From: a candidate division KSB1 bacterium
Lineage (GTDB): Bacteria > Zhuqueibacterota > Zhuqueibacteria > JANLFK01 > Oleimicrobiaceae
Assembly (NCBI GenBank): GCA_024655945.1
Contig: JANLFK010000001.1
Location: 1-64,000, forward strand
DNA length: 64,000 nucleotides
Direction: 5' to 3'
The notes below the pieces were generated by a model. The model was not told where the DNA came from. It did not search any database and saw only the letters and a list, made by a program, of their open reading frames with translations. Shown one piece after another: positions 8,486 to 15,903 of this stretch. Every line of letters starts with the position of its first letter. Within the stretch, counting starts at the first letter, position 1. The translations under genes and the position numbers were made by a program.

Positions 8486-8890
8486 ATGTTCGAGCCAAAG
8501 ATTATCTGCTTCCTCTGCAAGTGGTGCACGTACGCCGGCGCTGACCTGGCCGGCACCTCGCGCATGAAGTATGCGCCCAACGGGATCAACATCCGCTTTC
8601 TCTGTTCCAGCCGGGTGGATCCCCAGCACGTATTGTGGGCTTTCAAAAGCGGCGCCGACGGTGTCTTCCTGGGCGGATGCCATCCGGGAGATTGCCATTA
8701 CCAGGAAGGCAACTACAAGACCTTGCGTCGCGTCACCCTCATGAAGAAGATGCTGCAACAGTTGGGTATCGAGGATGGCCGCCTGCGCCTCGAGTGGATA
8801 TCGGCTGCACAAGGGCGGAAGTTCGCCCAGACTATGGATGAGTTCACCGCGCAGATCCGGGCCTTGGGGCCACTGAAGTTGCAGTTGTGA
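8486..8890 (+). CDS. mvhD: MvhD-like hydrogenase/Hdr linker, [2Fe-2S]
   Basis: A 134-residue protein with cysteines at 8, 11 and 14 (FLCKWCTYAG), a CSSRVDP segment, and GGCHPGDCHY. These are the features of MvhD, which passes electrons from the NiFe hydrogenase MvhAG to HdrA. It starts 2 bases after the HdrA stop, which implies coupled translation. In methanogens MvhD sits with MvhG and MvhA; here two fumarate-reductase-like genes separate it from them. Confidence 0.9.
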   Translation: MFEPKIICFLCKWCTYAGADLAGTSRMKYAPNGINIRFLCSSRVDPQHVLWAFKSGADGVFLGGCHPGDCHYQEGNYKTLRRVTLMKKMLQQLGIEDGRLRLEWISAAQGRKFAQTMDEFTAQIRALGPLKLQL

Positions 8891-8906
8891 CAAAGGAGGC
8901 TTCGGA

Positions 8907-9650
8907 ATGGCTGAGGGCAGTGCCCAACAGAGAAGCGACCTGGTGCCCATCTACATCATGGGCAAGAAATATGAGGTTCCCTCCAGTCTGACCATCCAAA
9001 AGGCGTTGGAGTACGCCGGCTATCAGCTCATTCGTGGCTGTGGGTGCCGAGGTGGCATTTGCGGCGCCTGCGCCACCGTGTATCGCAAGCCCGGGAGCTA
9101 CCGCATCGAGGTGGGTCTGGCATGCCAGACGGTCGTCGAGCCAGAAATGTACCTGACGCAGATCCCGTTTTTCCCGGCCAACAAGGCGGTCTACGATTTG
9201 GAGAAGCTGCGTCCGCTGGGCGGCGAAGTGGCCAAACTTTATCCGGAGATATTCAAGTGCATTGGCTGCAACACTTGCACGCGCAGCTGCCCAATGGACA
9301 TCGAGGTGATGCAGTACATTTCCGAGGCCATCCGCGGCAATATCGAAGCCGTGGCCAAACTGTCTTTTGACTGCGTCATGTGCGGCCTGTGCGCGGCGCG
9401 CTGCCCAGCAGAGGAGGTGCAGTACAACGTGGCCATCCTCTGCCGCCGCCTTTACGGGAAGTACATCGCGCCCCGTGCCGAACATCTTGCGCAGTGCGTC
9501 AAGCAGATCGAAGAGGGGAGCTACGAGGCCGACCTGCGCGAGCTGATGAAGGCGCCCAAGGACGTGCTGAAGAAGCTGTACGGGGAGCGCGAAGTCGAGC
9601 CGGACATGGCCGACGAGTTCTGGGTGCCGCAGGATACACGGCACCTGTAG
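8907..9650 (+). CDS. SdhB/TfrB-like iron-sulfur protein
   Basis: The 247-residue chain has an N-terminal [2Fe-2S] site of the SdhB type (C47, C52, C55, C73). Two ferredoxin motifs follow: C118, C121, C124, C128 and C156, C159, C162, C166. SdhB and FrdB have one [4Fe-4S] and one [3Fe-4S] cluster; here both motifs keep the second Cys, so two [4Fe-4S] clusters are expected. The N-terminal half of methanogen thiol:fumarate reductase TfrB is built similarly. That protein carries its HdrB-like CCG part in the same chain; here that part is absent and HdrB is a separate gene. An AAAGGAGG site lies just upstream of the ATG. It probably carries electrons to the flavoprotein encoded next. Confidence 0.8.
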   Translation: MAEGSAQQRSDLVPIYIMGKKYEVPSSLTIQKALEYAGYQLIRGCGCRGGICGACATVYRKPGSYRIEVGLACQTVVEPEMYLTQIPFFPANKAVYDLEKLRPLGGEVAKLYPEIFKCIGCNTCTRSCPMDIEVMQYISEAIRGNIEAVAKLSFDCVMCGLCAARCPAEEVQYNVAILCRRLYGKYIAPRAEHLAQCVKQIEEGSYEADLRELMKAPKDVLKKLYGEREVEPDMADEFWVPQDTRHL

Positions 9651-9731
9651 CCACGCACCTTGCCAAGGGCGGCAAGGCCGGCTGGAGGGTGCCGCCGCCA
9701 CGCCTACATCTGTGGTCACAGGAGGTTGAAT

Positions 9732-11402
9732 ATGCCATATACGCCCGAGTTGCGAGAACTGATCAAGGTCGTCGAGAAGACTCGTCCGGCGCGTGTGGAG
9801 AGAAAGAAGAGAGGGGAGGAATTCCCTGCCATTCCCGTCGAGAAACGTGCGGAAATCCTCCGCAAGTACCACCCAGACTACATCGAAGGGACGCGACGAG
9901 AGCTGAAGGTGGGGCCAAGCAAGGGATACGCCATCACCCACGAATACGCCGACCTGTTGGAGGCGCGCAGCAGGATCGACCCGAAGCGCTTTCCCCTCAG
10001 CGAGGTCCACTACCAGACCGACGTGCTCATCATCGGCGCAGGGGGCGCAGGGAATGCCGCCGCGCTGATGGCGCACGAACGTGGCGCGCGCGTCATCATC
10101 GCCACCAAGCTGCGCAATGGCGACGCCAACACTATGATGGCGGAAGGTGGCATCCAAGGGGCGAGCAAGCTAGAGAAGGACTCGCCCTACTACCACTACT
10201 TGGACGTCATGGGTGGCGGCCACTTCACCAACGACCCGGAGCTGGTCTACACGCTGGTGACCGAGGCGCCGAAGGTCTTGGCATGGCTGGAAAGCCTGGG
10301 CATGATGTTCACCAAGTTCCCGGACGGTAGGCTACAGTCCATGCACGGTGGTGGCACCTGCCGCAAGCGGATGCACTACGCCGGCGACATCACCGGAGCA
10401 GAGATCATGCGTACCCTGCGCGACGAGGTGCGCAACCACCCGGAGATCAAGGTGCTCGAGTTCAGTCCGGCGGTCGAATTGGTGCTCAACGAGCATGGCC
10501 ACTGCGCCGGCGCGATCCTCTACAACTTGGAGACCGAGGAGTACCACCTGGTCAAGGCCAAGGCGGTCATCTTAGCTACCGGTGGCAGCGGCCGTCTGCA
10601 CGTGCAAAAGTTCATGACCACCAACCACTACGGTGCCACCTTCGACGGCGTCGTCCTCGGCTACCGGGCTGGTGTGCCCATCTGCTTTCTGCATACGGTG
10701 CAGTACCACCCGACCGGTGCAGTGTTCCCAGAGCAGGCAGAAGGGCTGCTCATCACCGAAAAGTTCCGCGGCGCCGGTGCAAACCTGGTGAACATTGATG
10801 GCGAGCAGTTTGTCTACGAGCGCGAACCCCGCGACGTGGAGTCCGCCTGCGTGATCCGGGAGTGTTCCCCGGAGGTCAACAAGGGCATCCGGACGCCCAC
10901 CGGAAAGGTGGGTGTGTGGCTCGACTCGCCGATGATTGACCTTCTCATGGGAGAGGGTACCGTCAAGAGGGAATTCCCGGGGAAGGCTATCCTGTTCCGC
11001 CGTTTCGGCATCGACATCTCCAAGGAACCGATGCTCATCTACCCGACCTTGCACTACCAAAACGGCGGGCTGGAAATCAACAAGTGCGAGACCTGCGTGC
11101 CGGGCCTGTATGCGGCAGGTGAGGTGACCGGCGGCGTGCACGGCGAAAACCGCCTCATGGGCAACTCACTGCTTGATGTGACCGTCTTCGGCCGGATTGC
11201 CGGCGTGAGCGCGGCTGAGTACACAAAAAGCGGGCCCAAGGACGGCGCTCTGACCCTCGACCACGTGGTGGCCTACCACCGCGAGTTGCAAGAGGCAGGC
11301 ATCGTCACAGACCGCGTGGCACCCATGTTGCTCCCCGATTACTCGAACCCAGAAGTGCGCAAGAGACAACTGACCTCTGTCTACCACGGCACGCTGCGGT
11401 AG
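9732..11402 (+). CDS. Fumarate reductase/TfrA-like flavoprotein
   Basis: A 556-residue member of the FrdA/SdhA/L-aspartate oxidase family, with about 95 extra residues before the FAD motif GAGGAG (102-107). Residues expected to bind dicarboxylate are present: HPTG at 326-329, the Arg of FRGAG (346), H441 in HYQNGG and R474 in ENRLMGNS. The position of the FAD-linking histidine of membrane FrdA is Asn133 (ANTMMAEGG), as in L-aspartate oxidases, so FAD should be non-covalent. No membrane anchor genes follow. I chose the ATG at 9732 because GGAGG lies about 7 bases upstream. Likely reaction: fumarate to succinate, though another unsaturated acid or the reverse direction is possible. Confidence 0.8.
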   Translation: MPYTPELRELIKVVEKTRPARVERKKRGEEFPAIPVEKRAEILRKYHPDYIEGTRRELKVGPSKGYAITHEYADLLEARSRIDPKRFPLSEVHYQTDVLIIGAGGAGNAAALMAHERGARVIIATKLRNGDANTMMAEGGIQGASKLEKDSPYYHYLDVMGGGHFTNDPELVYTLVTEAPKVLAWLESLGMMFTKFPDGRLQSMHGGGTCRKRMHYAGDITGAEIMRTLRDEVRNHPEIKVLEFSPAVELVLNEHGHCAGAILYNLETEEYHLVKAKAVILATGGSGRLHVQKFMTTNHYGATFDGVVLGYRAGVPICFLHTVQYHPTGAVFPEQAEGLLITEKFRGAGANLVNIDGEQFVYEREPRDVESACVIRECSPEVNKGIRTPTGKVGVWLDSPMIDLLMGEGTVKREFPGKAILFRRFGIDISKEPMLIYPTLHYQNGGLEINKCETCVPGLYAAGEVTGGVHGENRLMGNSLLDVTVFGRIAGVSAAEYTKSGPKDGALTLDHVVAYHRELQEAGIVTDRVAPMLLPDYSNPEVRKRQLTSVYHGTLR

Positions 11403-11457
11403 GCGAAAAGGAAGGTTTGTCGGCGCAGTGGCACCATCTCAGCGAGGGAAAAAGGTC

Positions 11458-12435
11458 ATGGCCAAACCAAAGGTTGCATTTTACTGGAACGCTTCCTGCG
11501 GCGGCTGCGAGGAGGCCGTCGTCGACCTGGCCGAAGACATCCTCAAGGTCGTGGAGGCGGTCGACATCGTCTTCTGGCCGGTGGCTTTAGACTTCAAGAA
11601 GGCCGATGTGAAGGCGATGGGCGACGGGGAGATCGCCGTCTCGTTCATCAACGGCGCCGTGCGCACGGAAGAGCAAGAAGAGATGGCCAAGTTGTTGCGG
11701 CAAAAGTCGCAGTTGGTGGTGGCGTTCGGCTCCTGCGCCCACTTGGGAGGAGTCCCCGGCCTGGCGAACTTCTGGGACCGCGAGAGCATCTTCGCCCGCG
11801 TCTACAAGGAGGTGCCCTCCGTGGTCAATCCAGAGCAGGCGTTGCCCAAGACGCGGGTTGAGACACCGTACGGCGAGCTCCACCTCCCGGAATTCTACGA
11901 CACCGTGCGCACCCTTGACCAGGTGATTGACGTCGACTACTACCTGCCGGGATGCGCGCCGCCTCCGGACCTCATCATGAACGCGGTGACGGCAACCCTC
12001 AAAGGTGAATTGCCCGAAAAAGGCGAGGTACTTGCGCCTGCGAAGGCCTTGTGCGACACCTGCGCACTGAACGAGACCAAGCCGGAAAAGATTTCCATCA
12101 AGGAGATCAAGCGCGTCTCCTTGGTGCCCTACGATACGACCAAGTGTTTCTTGGCGCAAGGGATTATCTGCTTAGGCCCGGCAACGCGCGGCGGTTGCGG
12201 CGAACGGTGCATCAATGCCAACATGCCCTGTCGCGGCTGCTTTGGACCGACCAAGGGCGTGATCGACATGGGCGCGAAATTTCTCTCGGCGCTGGCGTCC
12301 ATCGTCGATGCCAATGACCCCGCAGAAGTGGAGAAGATCATGGACAGCGTGATTGACCCGGCAGGGCTGTTCTACATGTACAGCTTGCCCAAGTCCATCC
12401 TCCGGCGCAAGAAGATGGAGGCTGCACATGACTAA
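11458..12435 (+). CDS. mvhG: F420-non-reducing hydrogenase small subunit-like
   Basis: A 325-residue NiFe-hydrogenase small subunit of the cytoplasmic group 3 (MvhG) type. The N-terminal NASCGGCEEAV (C14, C17) supplies ligands of the proximal cluster. Further cysteines in FGSCAHLGG, LPGCAPPP, LCDTCAL and the C-terminal CGERCINANMPCRGCFGP region serve the other clusters. There is no Tat signal peptide, consistent with a cytoplasmic enzyme. I prefer the ATG at 11458 behind AAAAAGG to the GTG at 11428. Its 3' end overlaps the large-subunit gene by 8 bases. Confidence 0.9.
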   Translation: MAKPKVAFYWNASCGGCEEAVVDLAEDILKVVEAVDIVFWPVALDFKKADVKAMGDGEIAVSFINGAVRTEEQEEMAKLLRQKSQLVVAFGSCAHLGGVPGLANFWDRESIFARVYKEVPSVVNPEQALPKTRVETPYGELHLPEFYDTVRTLDQVIDVDYYLPGCAPPPDLIMNAVTATLKGELPEKGEVLAPAKALCDTCALNETKPEKISIKEIKRVSLVPYDTTKCFLAQGIICLGPATRGGCGERCINANMPCRGCFGPTKGVIDMGAKFLSALASIVDANDPAEVEKIMDSVIDPAGLFYMYSLPKSILRRKKMEAAHD

Positions 12436-13885
12436 GCGAGTGACTATTGACCCTATTACCAGGCTGGAAGGCCACGGCAAGATCGAGATCTTCCTGAACG
12501 ACGAGGGGAACGTCGACAAGGCGTTCTTGCAAATCCCGGAGTTGCGCGGTTTCGAGAAGTTTGCCGAGGGACGCCTGGCCGAGGAGATGCCGCGCATCAC
12601 CCCAAAGATCTGCGGCGTCTGCCCCACCACGCACCACATGGCCTCAGGAAAGGCGCTGGACGACCTGTACAAGGCAGACCCTCCGCCGGCAGCGAAGAAG
12701 ATCCGGGAGCTGATTAACTCGGCCTTCATGGCCGAAGACCATGCCCTGCACTTTTTCTTCTTGGGCGGGCCCGATTTCATCGTCGGGCCCAAGGCCCCGC
12801 CTGGACAACGCAACATTCTCGGCGTCATCCAGCAAGTCGGTCTGGAAGCCGGCAAGACCGTGATCGACATCCGCAAGCGGTTGCGCAGCGTCATCACCAA
12901 GCAGGGCGGCCGGGTCATCCATCCTGTGTGCAACCTGCCGGGTGGGGTCTCCAAAGGTGTGTCCAAGGAAGACCGCGAGGAATACATCCAGATCGGCAAA
13001 GACGCGGTGGCCTTTGCCCAGTTCGCCCTGAAGGCCTTTGACGACATCGTGCTGAAGAACAAGGCCTACCTCGACGTGGTGGTGGGCGATGTGTACAAGC
13101 ACACCACCTACTACATGGGGCTGGTCGACGAGAAGAACCGCGTCAACTTCTACGACGGCATGGTCAGAGTCGTGGACCCGACTGGCAGGGAGTTTGTCAA
13201 GTTCAAGCCGCGCGAGTATCTTGCCCACATAGCCGAACACGTGGAGCCGTGGAGCTACATCAAGTTCCCCTATCTCAAGGCCATTGGCTGGAAAGGCTTT
13301 GTGGATGGCGTCGACAGCGGCGTCTACCGTGTTGCCCCTCTGGCGCGCCTCAATGCCGCCGATGGCATGGCCACCCCTCTGGCGCAGGCCGAATACGAGA
13401 GGATGTTCGCGACTTTAGGCAAGCCTGCGCACAACACCCTGGCCTATCACTGGGCGCGCCTGATCGAGCTGCTCTACGCTACCGAACGCTTCTTGGAGCT
13501 GGCGCAAGACGAGGAAATCCTCGACCCCAACATCCGCACGATACCCACGGAGACGCCCACCGAGGGAATCGGCGTGGTTGAGGCACCCCGTGGCACCCTG
13601 TATCACCACTACCAGACCGACGAGCGCGGGGTCATCACCAAAGCGAACCTCATTGTGGCGACGGTGAACAATGCCGCGGCTATTGCCATGTCCATCGAAA
13701 AGGCAGCCAGGGGGCTGATCAAGGGAGGCGAAGTGTCCGAAGGCCTGTTGAACATGGTGGAGATGGCCTTCAGGGCCTATGACCCCTGCTTTGCCTGTGC
13801 CACGCACTCCCTGCCGGGCGAGACGCCGCTGGAGGTGAATATCCACGACCACCGGGGTGAAGTGCTGCGCACCCTTCGCAGATGA
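12428..13885 (+). CDS. mvhA: F420-non-reducing hydrogenase large subunit-like (NiFe)
   Basis: A 485-residue catalytic subunit. The two NiFe-binding motifs are complete: KICGVCPTTHH (C62, C65) and DPCFACATH (C454, C457, H460). A 25-residue tail follows H460, the kind removed by a maturation endopeptidase, whose gene is next. The ATG at 12428 overlaps the small-subunit gene. Together with MvhG and MvhD it should oxidise H2 and feed HdrA. Sequence style fits group 3c (Mvh-type) hydrogenases; formal grouping would need a phylogeny. Confidence 0.9.
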   Translation: MTKRVTIDPITRLEGHGKIEIFLNDEGNVDKAFLQIPELRGFEKFAEGRLAEEMPRITPKICGVCPTTHHMASGKALDDLYKADPPPAAKKIRELINSAFMAEDHALHFFFLGGPDFIVGPKAPPGQRNILGVIQQVGLEAGKTVIDIRKRLRSVITKQGGRVIHPVCNLPGGVSKGVSKEDREEYIQIGKDAVAFAQFALKAFDDIVLKNKAYLDVVVGDVYKHTTYYMGLVDEKNRVNFYDGMVRVVDPTGREFVKFKPREYLAHIAEHVEPWSYIKFPYLKAIGWKGFVDGVDSGVYRVAPLARLNAADGMATPLAQAEYERMFATLGKPAHNTLAYHWARLIELLYATERFLELAQDEEILDPNIRTIPTETPTEGIGVVEAPRGTLYHHYQTDERGVITKANLIVATVNNAAAIAMSIEKAARGLIKGGEVSEGLLNMVEMAFRAYDPCFACATHSLPGETPLEVNIHDHRGEVLRTLRR

Positions 13886-14337
13886 AGACGCTCGTCCTGG
13901 GGATGGGTAACACCCTCCTTGCAGACGACGGCGTGGGCATCTACATCGCACGGGAGCTCAGCCGTCGTCTGCAAGGGCGGGAGGTAAACGTCAAAGAGAC
14001 ACAACTGGCAGGATTCTACCTCGCGGAGCTGTTGGAGGGTTACGAGCGGGCGATCATCGTCGACTCGGTGCGCACGGGTCGCTGCGCCCCGGGCACGCTC
14101 CAGTGGTTCACTCTTGACGAGCTGGGGCAGCCGACCAGTTTCCTTTCCGCCCACCACATCGGCCTGCGCAGCGCGCTTGACCTTGCAGGCCGCATGGGAA
14201 TCCCGGTGCCGCAACTTATCGAAGTGCTGACGGTCGAGGTAGCTGACACCGGGACCTTTGCCGAGCAGTGCACTACTGCTGCCGTGCGCGAGGCAATTCC
14301 CCGGGCCGTTGAACAGGTCCTAAGCCGCCTCTCCTGA
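13882..14337 (+). CDS. Hydrogenase maturation protease (HycI/HyaD family)
   Basis: A 151-residue protein starting with the family signature LGMGNTLLADDGVG. The Asp in DDGVG, the DSVRTG segment and the histidines of SAHHIGL are the places where this family binds nickel. It trims the C-terminal tail of the large subunit after Ni insertion. Its ATG overlaps the stop of the large-subunit gene (ATGA), so the two are probably translated together. This is the last gene of the operon. No hyp accessory genes are in the window. Confidence 0.88.
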   Translation: MKTLVLGMGNTLLADDGVGIYIARELSRRLQGREVNVKETQLAGFYLAELLEGYERAIIVDSVRTGRCAPGTLQWFTLDELGQPTSFLSAHHIGLRSALDLAGRMGIPVPQLIEVLTVEVADTGTFAEQCTTAAVREAIPRAVEQVLSRLS

Positions 14338-14417
14338 AGTCCGGGCCAGACAGGCCAGCTCTATCATCAATGGTTACCTGCGGCCTCTCATTTCCCCACC
14401 CCTGGCCCAAAATGACC

Positions 14418-14446
14418 TTGCGTTTCCCGTGCGAATTTTGTATAAT
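14418..14446 (+). promoter_or_regulatory. Sigma70 promoter before tRNA-Arg
   Basis: TTGCGT (14418-14423), 17 bases, TATAAT (14441-14446). The predicted start near 14453 lies 60 bases before the tRNA. Confidence 0.65.
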
Positions 14447-14512
14447 TGTCGCCGGCAAGGGAAGCGTCGTGCGGCACCAACTTGCCGACAACACTTGCTG
14501 TTGAGCTCAAGC

Positions 14513-14587
14513 GCCCCTATAGCTCAGTACGGATAGAGCAGTGGTTTCCTAAACCATGTGTCGCAGGTTCAAGTCCTGCTAGGGGCA
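14513..14587 (+). tRNA. tRNA-Arg (anticodon CCT)
   Basis: It folds as a full cloverleaf. The acceptor stem GCCCCTA pairs with TAGGGGC, the D arm is GCTC/GAGC, the anticodon stem GTGGT/ACCAT carries loop TTCCTAA, and the T arm is GCAGG-TTCAAGT-CCTGC. The CCT anticodon reads AGG. The 3' CCA is not encoded. Confidence 0.92.
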
Positions 14588-14622
14588 CCGAGGAAAGAAG
14601 CGACCATAGCCTGGGAGCAAGC

Positions 14623-15297
14623 ATGCTGAAACCGAAGAAGCGCCTGACACGACGGGAGATCAAAGAAGACAAGTTCGTCACCACCTACGCCAAGGTCACC
14701 AAGTACCTGCAGGAAAACAGCAAGTTCGTCATCGGGGCTGCCGCAGCTGTCGTCATCATCATTTTGGCTGCGGGGCTGATTCGTGCGGGGCGACGCGCAG
14801 CAGAAGGAAAAGCCGCCGTCGAGCTGGCACGCGGGCTCGGTGCGTACCAGCGCATGGATCTGACCTCGGCCACCGACATCCTGCGCAGCGCCGTCGAGGA
14901 CTATGGCGGGACGAAGAACGGCAGCCTGGCCTTCCTGCACCTCGGTAATGCGCTCTACGAGCAGGGCCAGTCTGCGGAAGCAATGAGGTACTACGCGAAG
15001 GCGGCGCGGAAAGTGCGCAAGGTCCGCTTCTTGGCAGCTGCTGCCGATGCGGCCGTGGCAGAGTGCTTGGAGCAACAGAAGGACTATGCAGCGGCCGCCC
15101 AACATTACGAAGAAGTCGCCAAGGGCTTCGAAGAAGAACTGTCGGCCCCGAAGTACCTTCTGGCAGCCGGGAGGTGCTACGCACTCGCGGGCCAGCGGGA
15201 CCAGGCCGAGCGGGTCTTGCGCCTCCTGTTGGACAAGTACCCAGACGCCCAGGAAAAGACGCAGGCACAGCTTGTGCTGGGGGAAGTGCGCCGATAG
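14623..15297 (+). CDS. Membrane-anchored TPR protein
   Basis: A 224-residue protein. It has a basic N-terminal stretch, one transmembrane helix at about residues 38-58 (rich in A, V and I), and then TPR-like repeats visible as LAFLHLGNALYEQG, AAQHYEEVAKGF and YLLAAGRCYALAGQ. This is the layout of YfgM-type or tol-pal/BamD-like periplasmic repeat proteins, which act as chaperone or scaffold parts; I cannot assign one. It lies 36 bases after tRNA-Arg and shares its promoter. The ATG at 14623 follows GGGAG. Confidence 0.7.
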   Translation: MLKPKKRLTRREIKEDKFVTTYAKVTKYLQENSKFVIGAAAAVVIIILAAGLIRAGRRAAEGKAAVELARGLGAYQRMDLTSATDILRSAVEDYGGTKNGSLAFLHLGNALYEQGQSAEAMRYYAKAARKVRKVRFLAAAADAAVAECLEQQKDYAAAAQHYEEVAKGFEEELSAPKYLLAAGRCYALAGQRDQAERVLRLLLDKYPDAQEKTQAQLVLGEVRR

Positions 15298-15321
15298 GAA
15301 GGGGGGCGTGGATAAAAGTTC

Positions 15322-15350
15322 TTGCATCTTAGGCAAGATTTTCATATATT
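15322..15350 (+). promoter_or_regulatory. Sigma70 promoter for rimP-nusA-infB
   Basis: TTGCAT (15322-15327), 17 bases, TATATT (15345-15350), in an A/T-rich island. The start predicted near 15357 is directly ahead of the hairpin at 15359-15387. Confidence 0.65.
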
Positions 15351-15358
15351 TTTGTCGC

Positions 15359-15387
15359 AAGTGGGTCGAAGCCAGACCCACTTTTTT
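15359..15387 (+). terminator. Intrinsic terminator or attenuator in the rimP leader
   Basis: A perfect 9-bp stem, AAGTGGGTC with GACCCACTT, encloses a 7-base loop and runs into six T. It lies between the promoter at 15322-15350 and the rimP start at 15406. It can end transcription from the TPR gene upstream, or attenuate the rimP-nusA operon itself. Confidence 0.75.
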
Positions 15388-15405
15388 GTTGACCATGGTG
15401 AGCCA

Positions 15406-15855
15406 ATGACGAGCGCAGAAGACATTCGCGCATTGGTCGAGCAAGCGCTGGCAGGGCAGGAGGTTGACCTCATCGACGTCGAGCTCAAGGGACGTCCAGG
15501 ACGGCAGGTCGTCCGCGTATTCGTCGATGTTGACGGGGGCATAACTCTTGCCCGCTGCGCGGAGCTGAGCCAGAAGATCTCTGACCTGCTGGATCGCAAG
15601 GACCCTATCCCGACGAGCTATACCTTGGAGGTCTCCTCTCCAGGGCTCGACCGGCCTTTGCGTTCCGAGCGCGATTTTCAGCGTAATCTCGAGCGAACGC
15701 TGAAAATCGACTATCAGGAAGGGGAGAGCTCGCGCACTCTTGTCGGCGTGCTCAAGCAGGTCGGTCCCGGGAACATCGTGATCGACTGCAAGGGGGAGTT
15801 GCGCACCTTGGAGCTCAAGGACGTCCGTCTGGCCAAGGTGCAGCCCAGGTGGTGA
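15406..15855 (+). CDS. rimP: Ribosome maturation factor RimP
   Basis: A 149-residue protein that assists late 30S subunit assembly in the cytoplasm. The N-terminal domain has the family pattern LIDVELKG followed by VVRVFVDVDGGITL. The SSPGLDRPL signature lies near residues 82-90 and an SH3-like C-terminal domain follows. Length is typical. The ATG at 15406 follows GGTGAG. It heads the conserved rimP-nusA-infB cluster, 48 bases before nusA. Confidence 0.92.
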   Translation: MTSAEDIRALVEQALAGQEVDLIDVELKGRPGRQVVRVFVDVDGGITLARCAELSQKISDLLDRKDPIPTSYTLEVSSPGLDRPLRSERDFQRNLERTLKIDYQEGESSRTLVGVLKQVGPGNIVIDCKGELRTLELKDVRLAKVQPRW

Positions 15856-15903
15856 GACTACCTTTGCTTTGGAAGGGAATCAGGTGTAGAGGGTGTTCTT
15901 GGT

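Noticed and set aside
8844-10157. 437-codon - strand ORF opposite the Hdr/Tfr genes
   Set aside because: Shadow of two well-supported iron-sulfur/flavoprotein genes.
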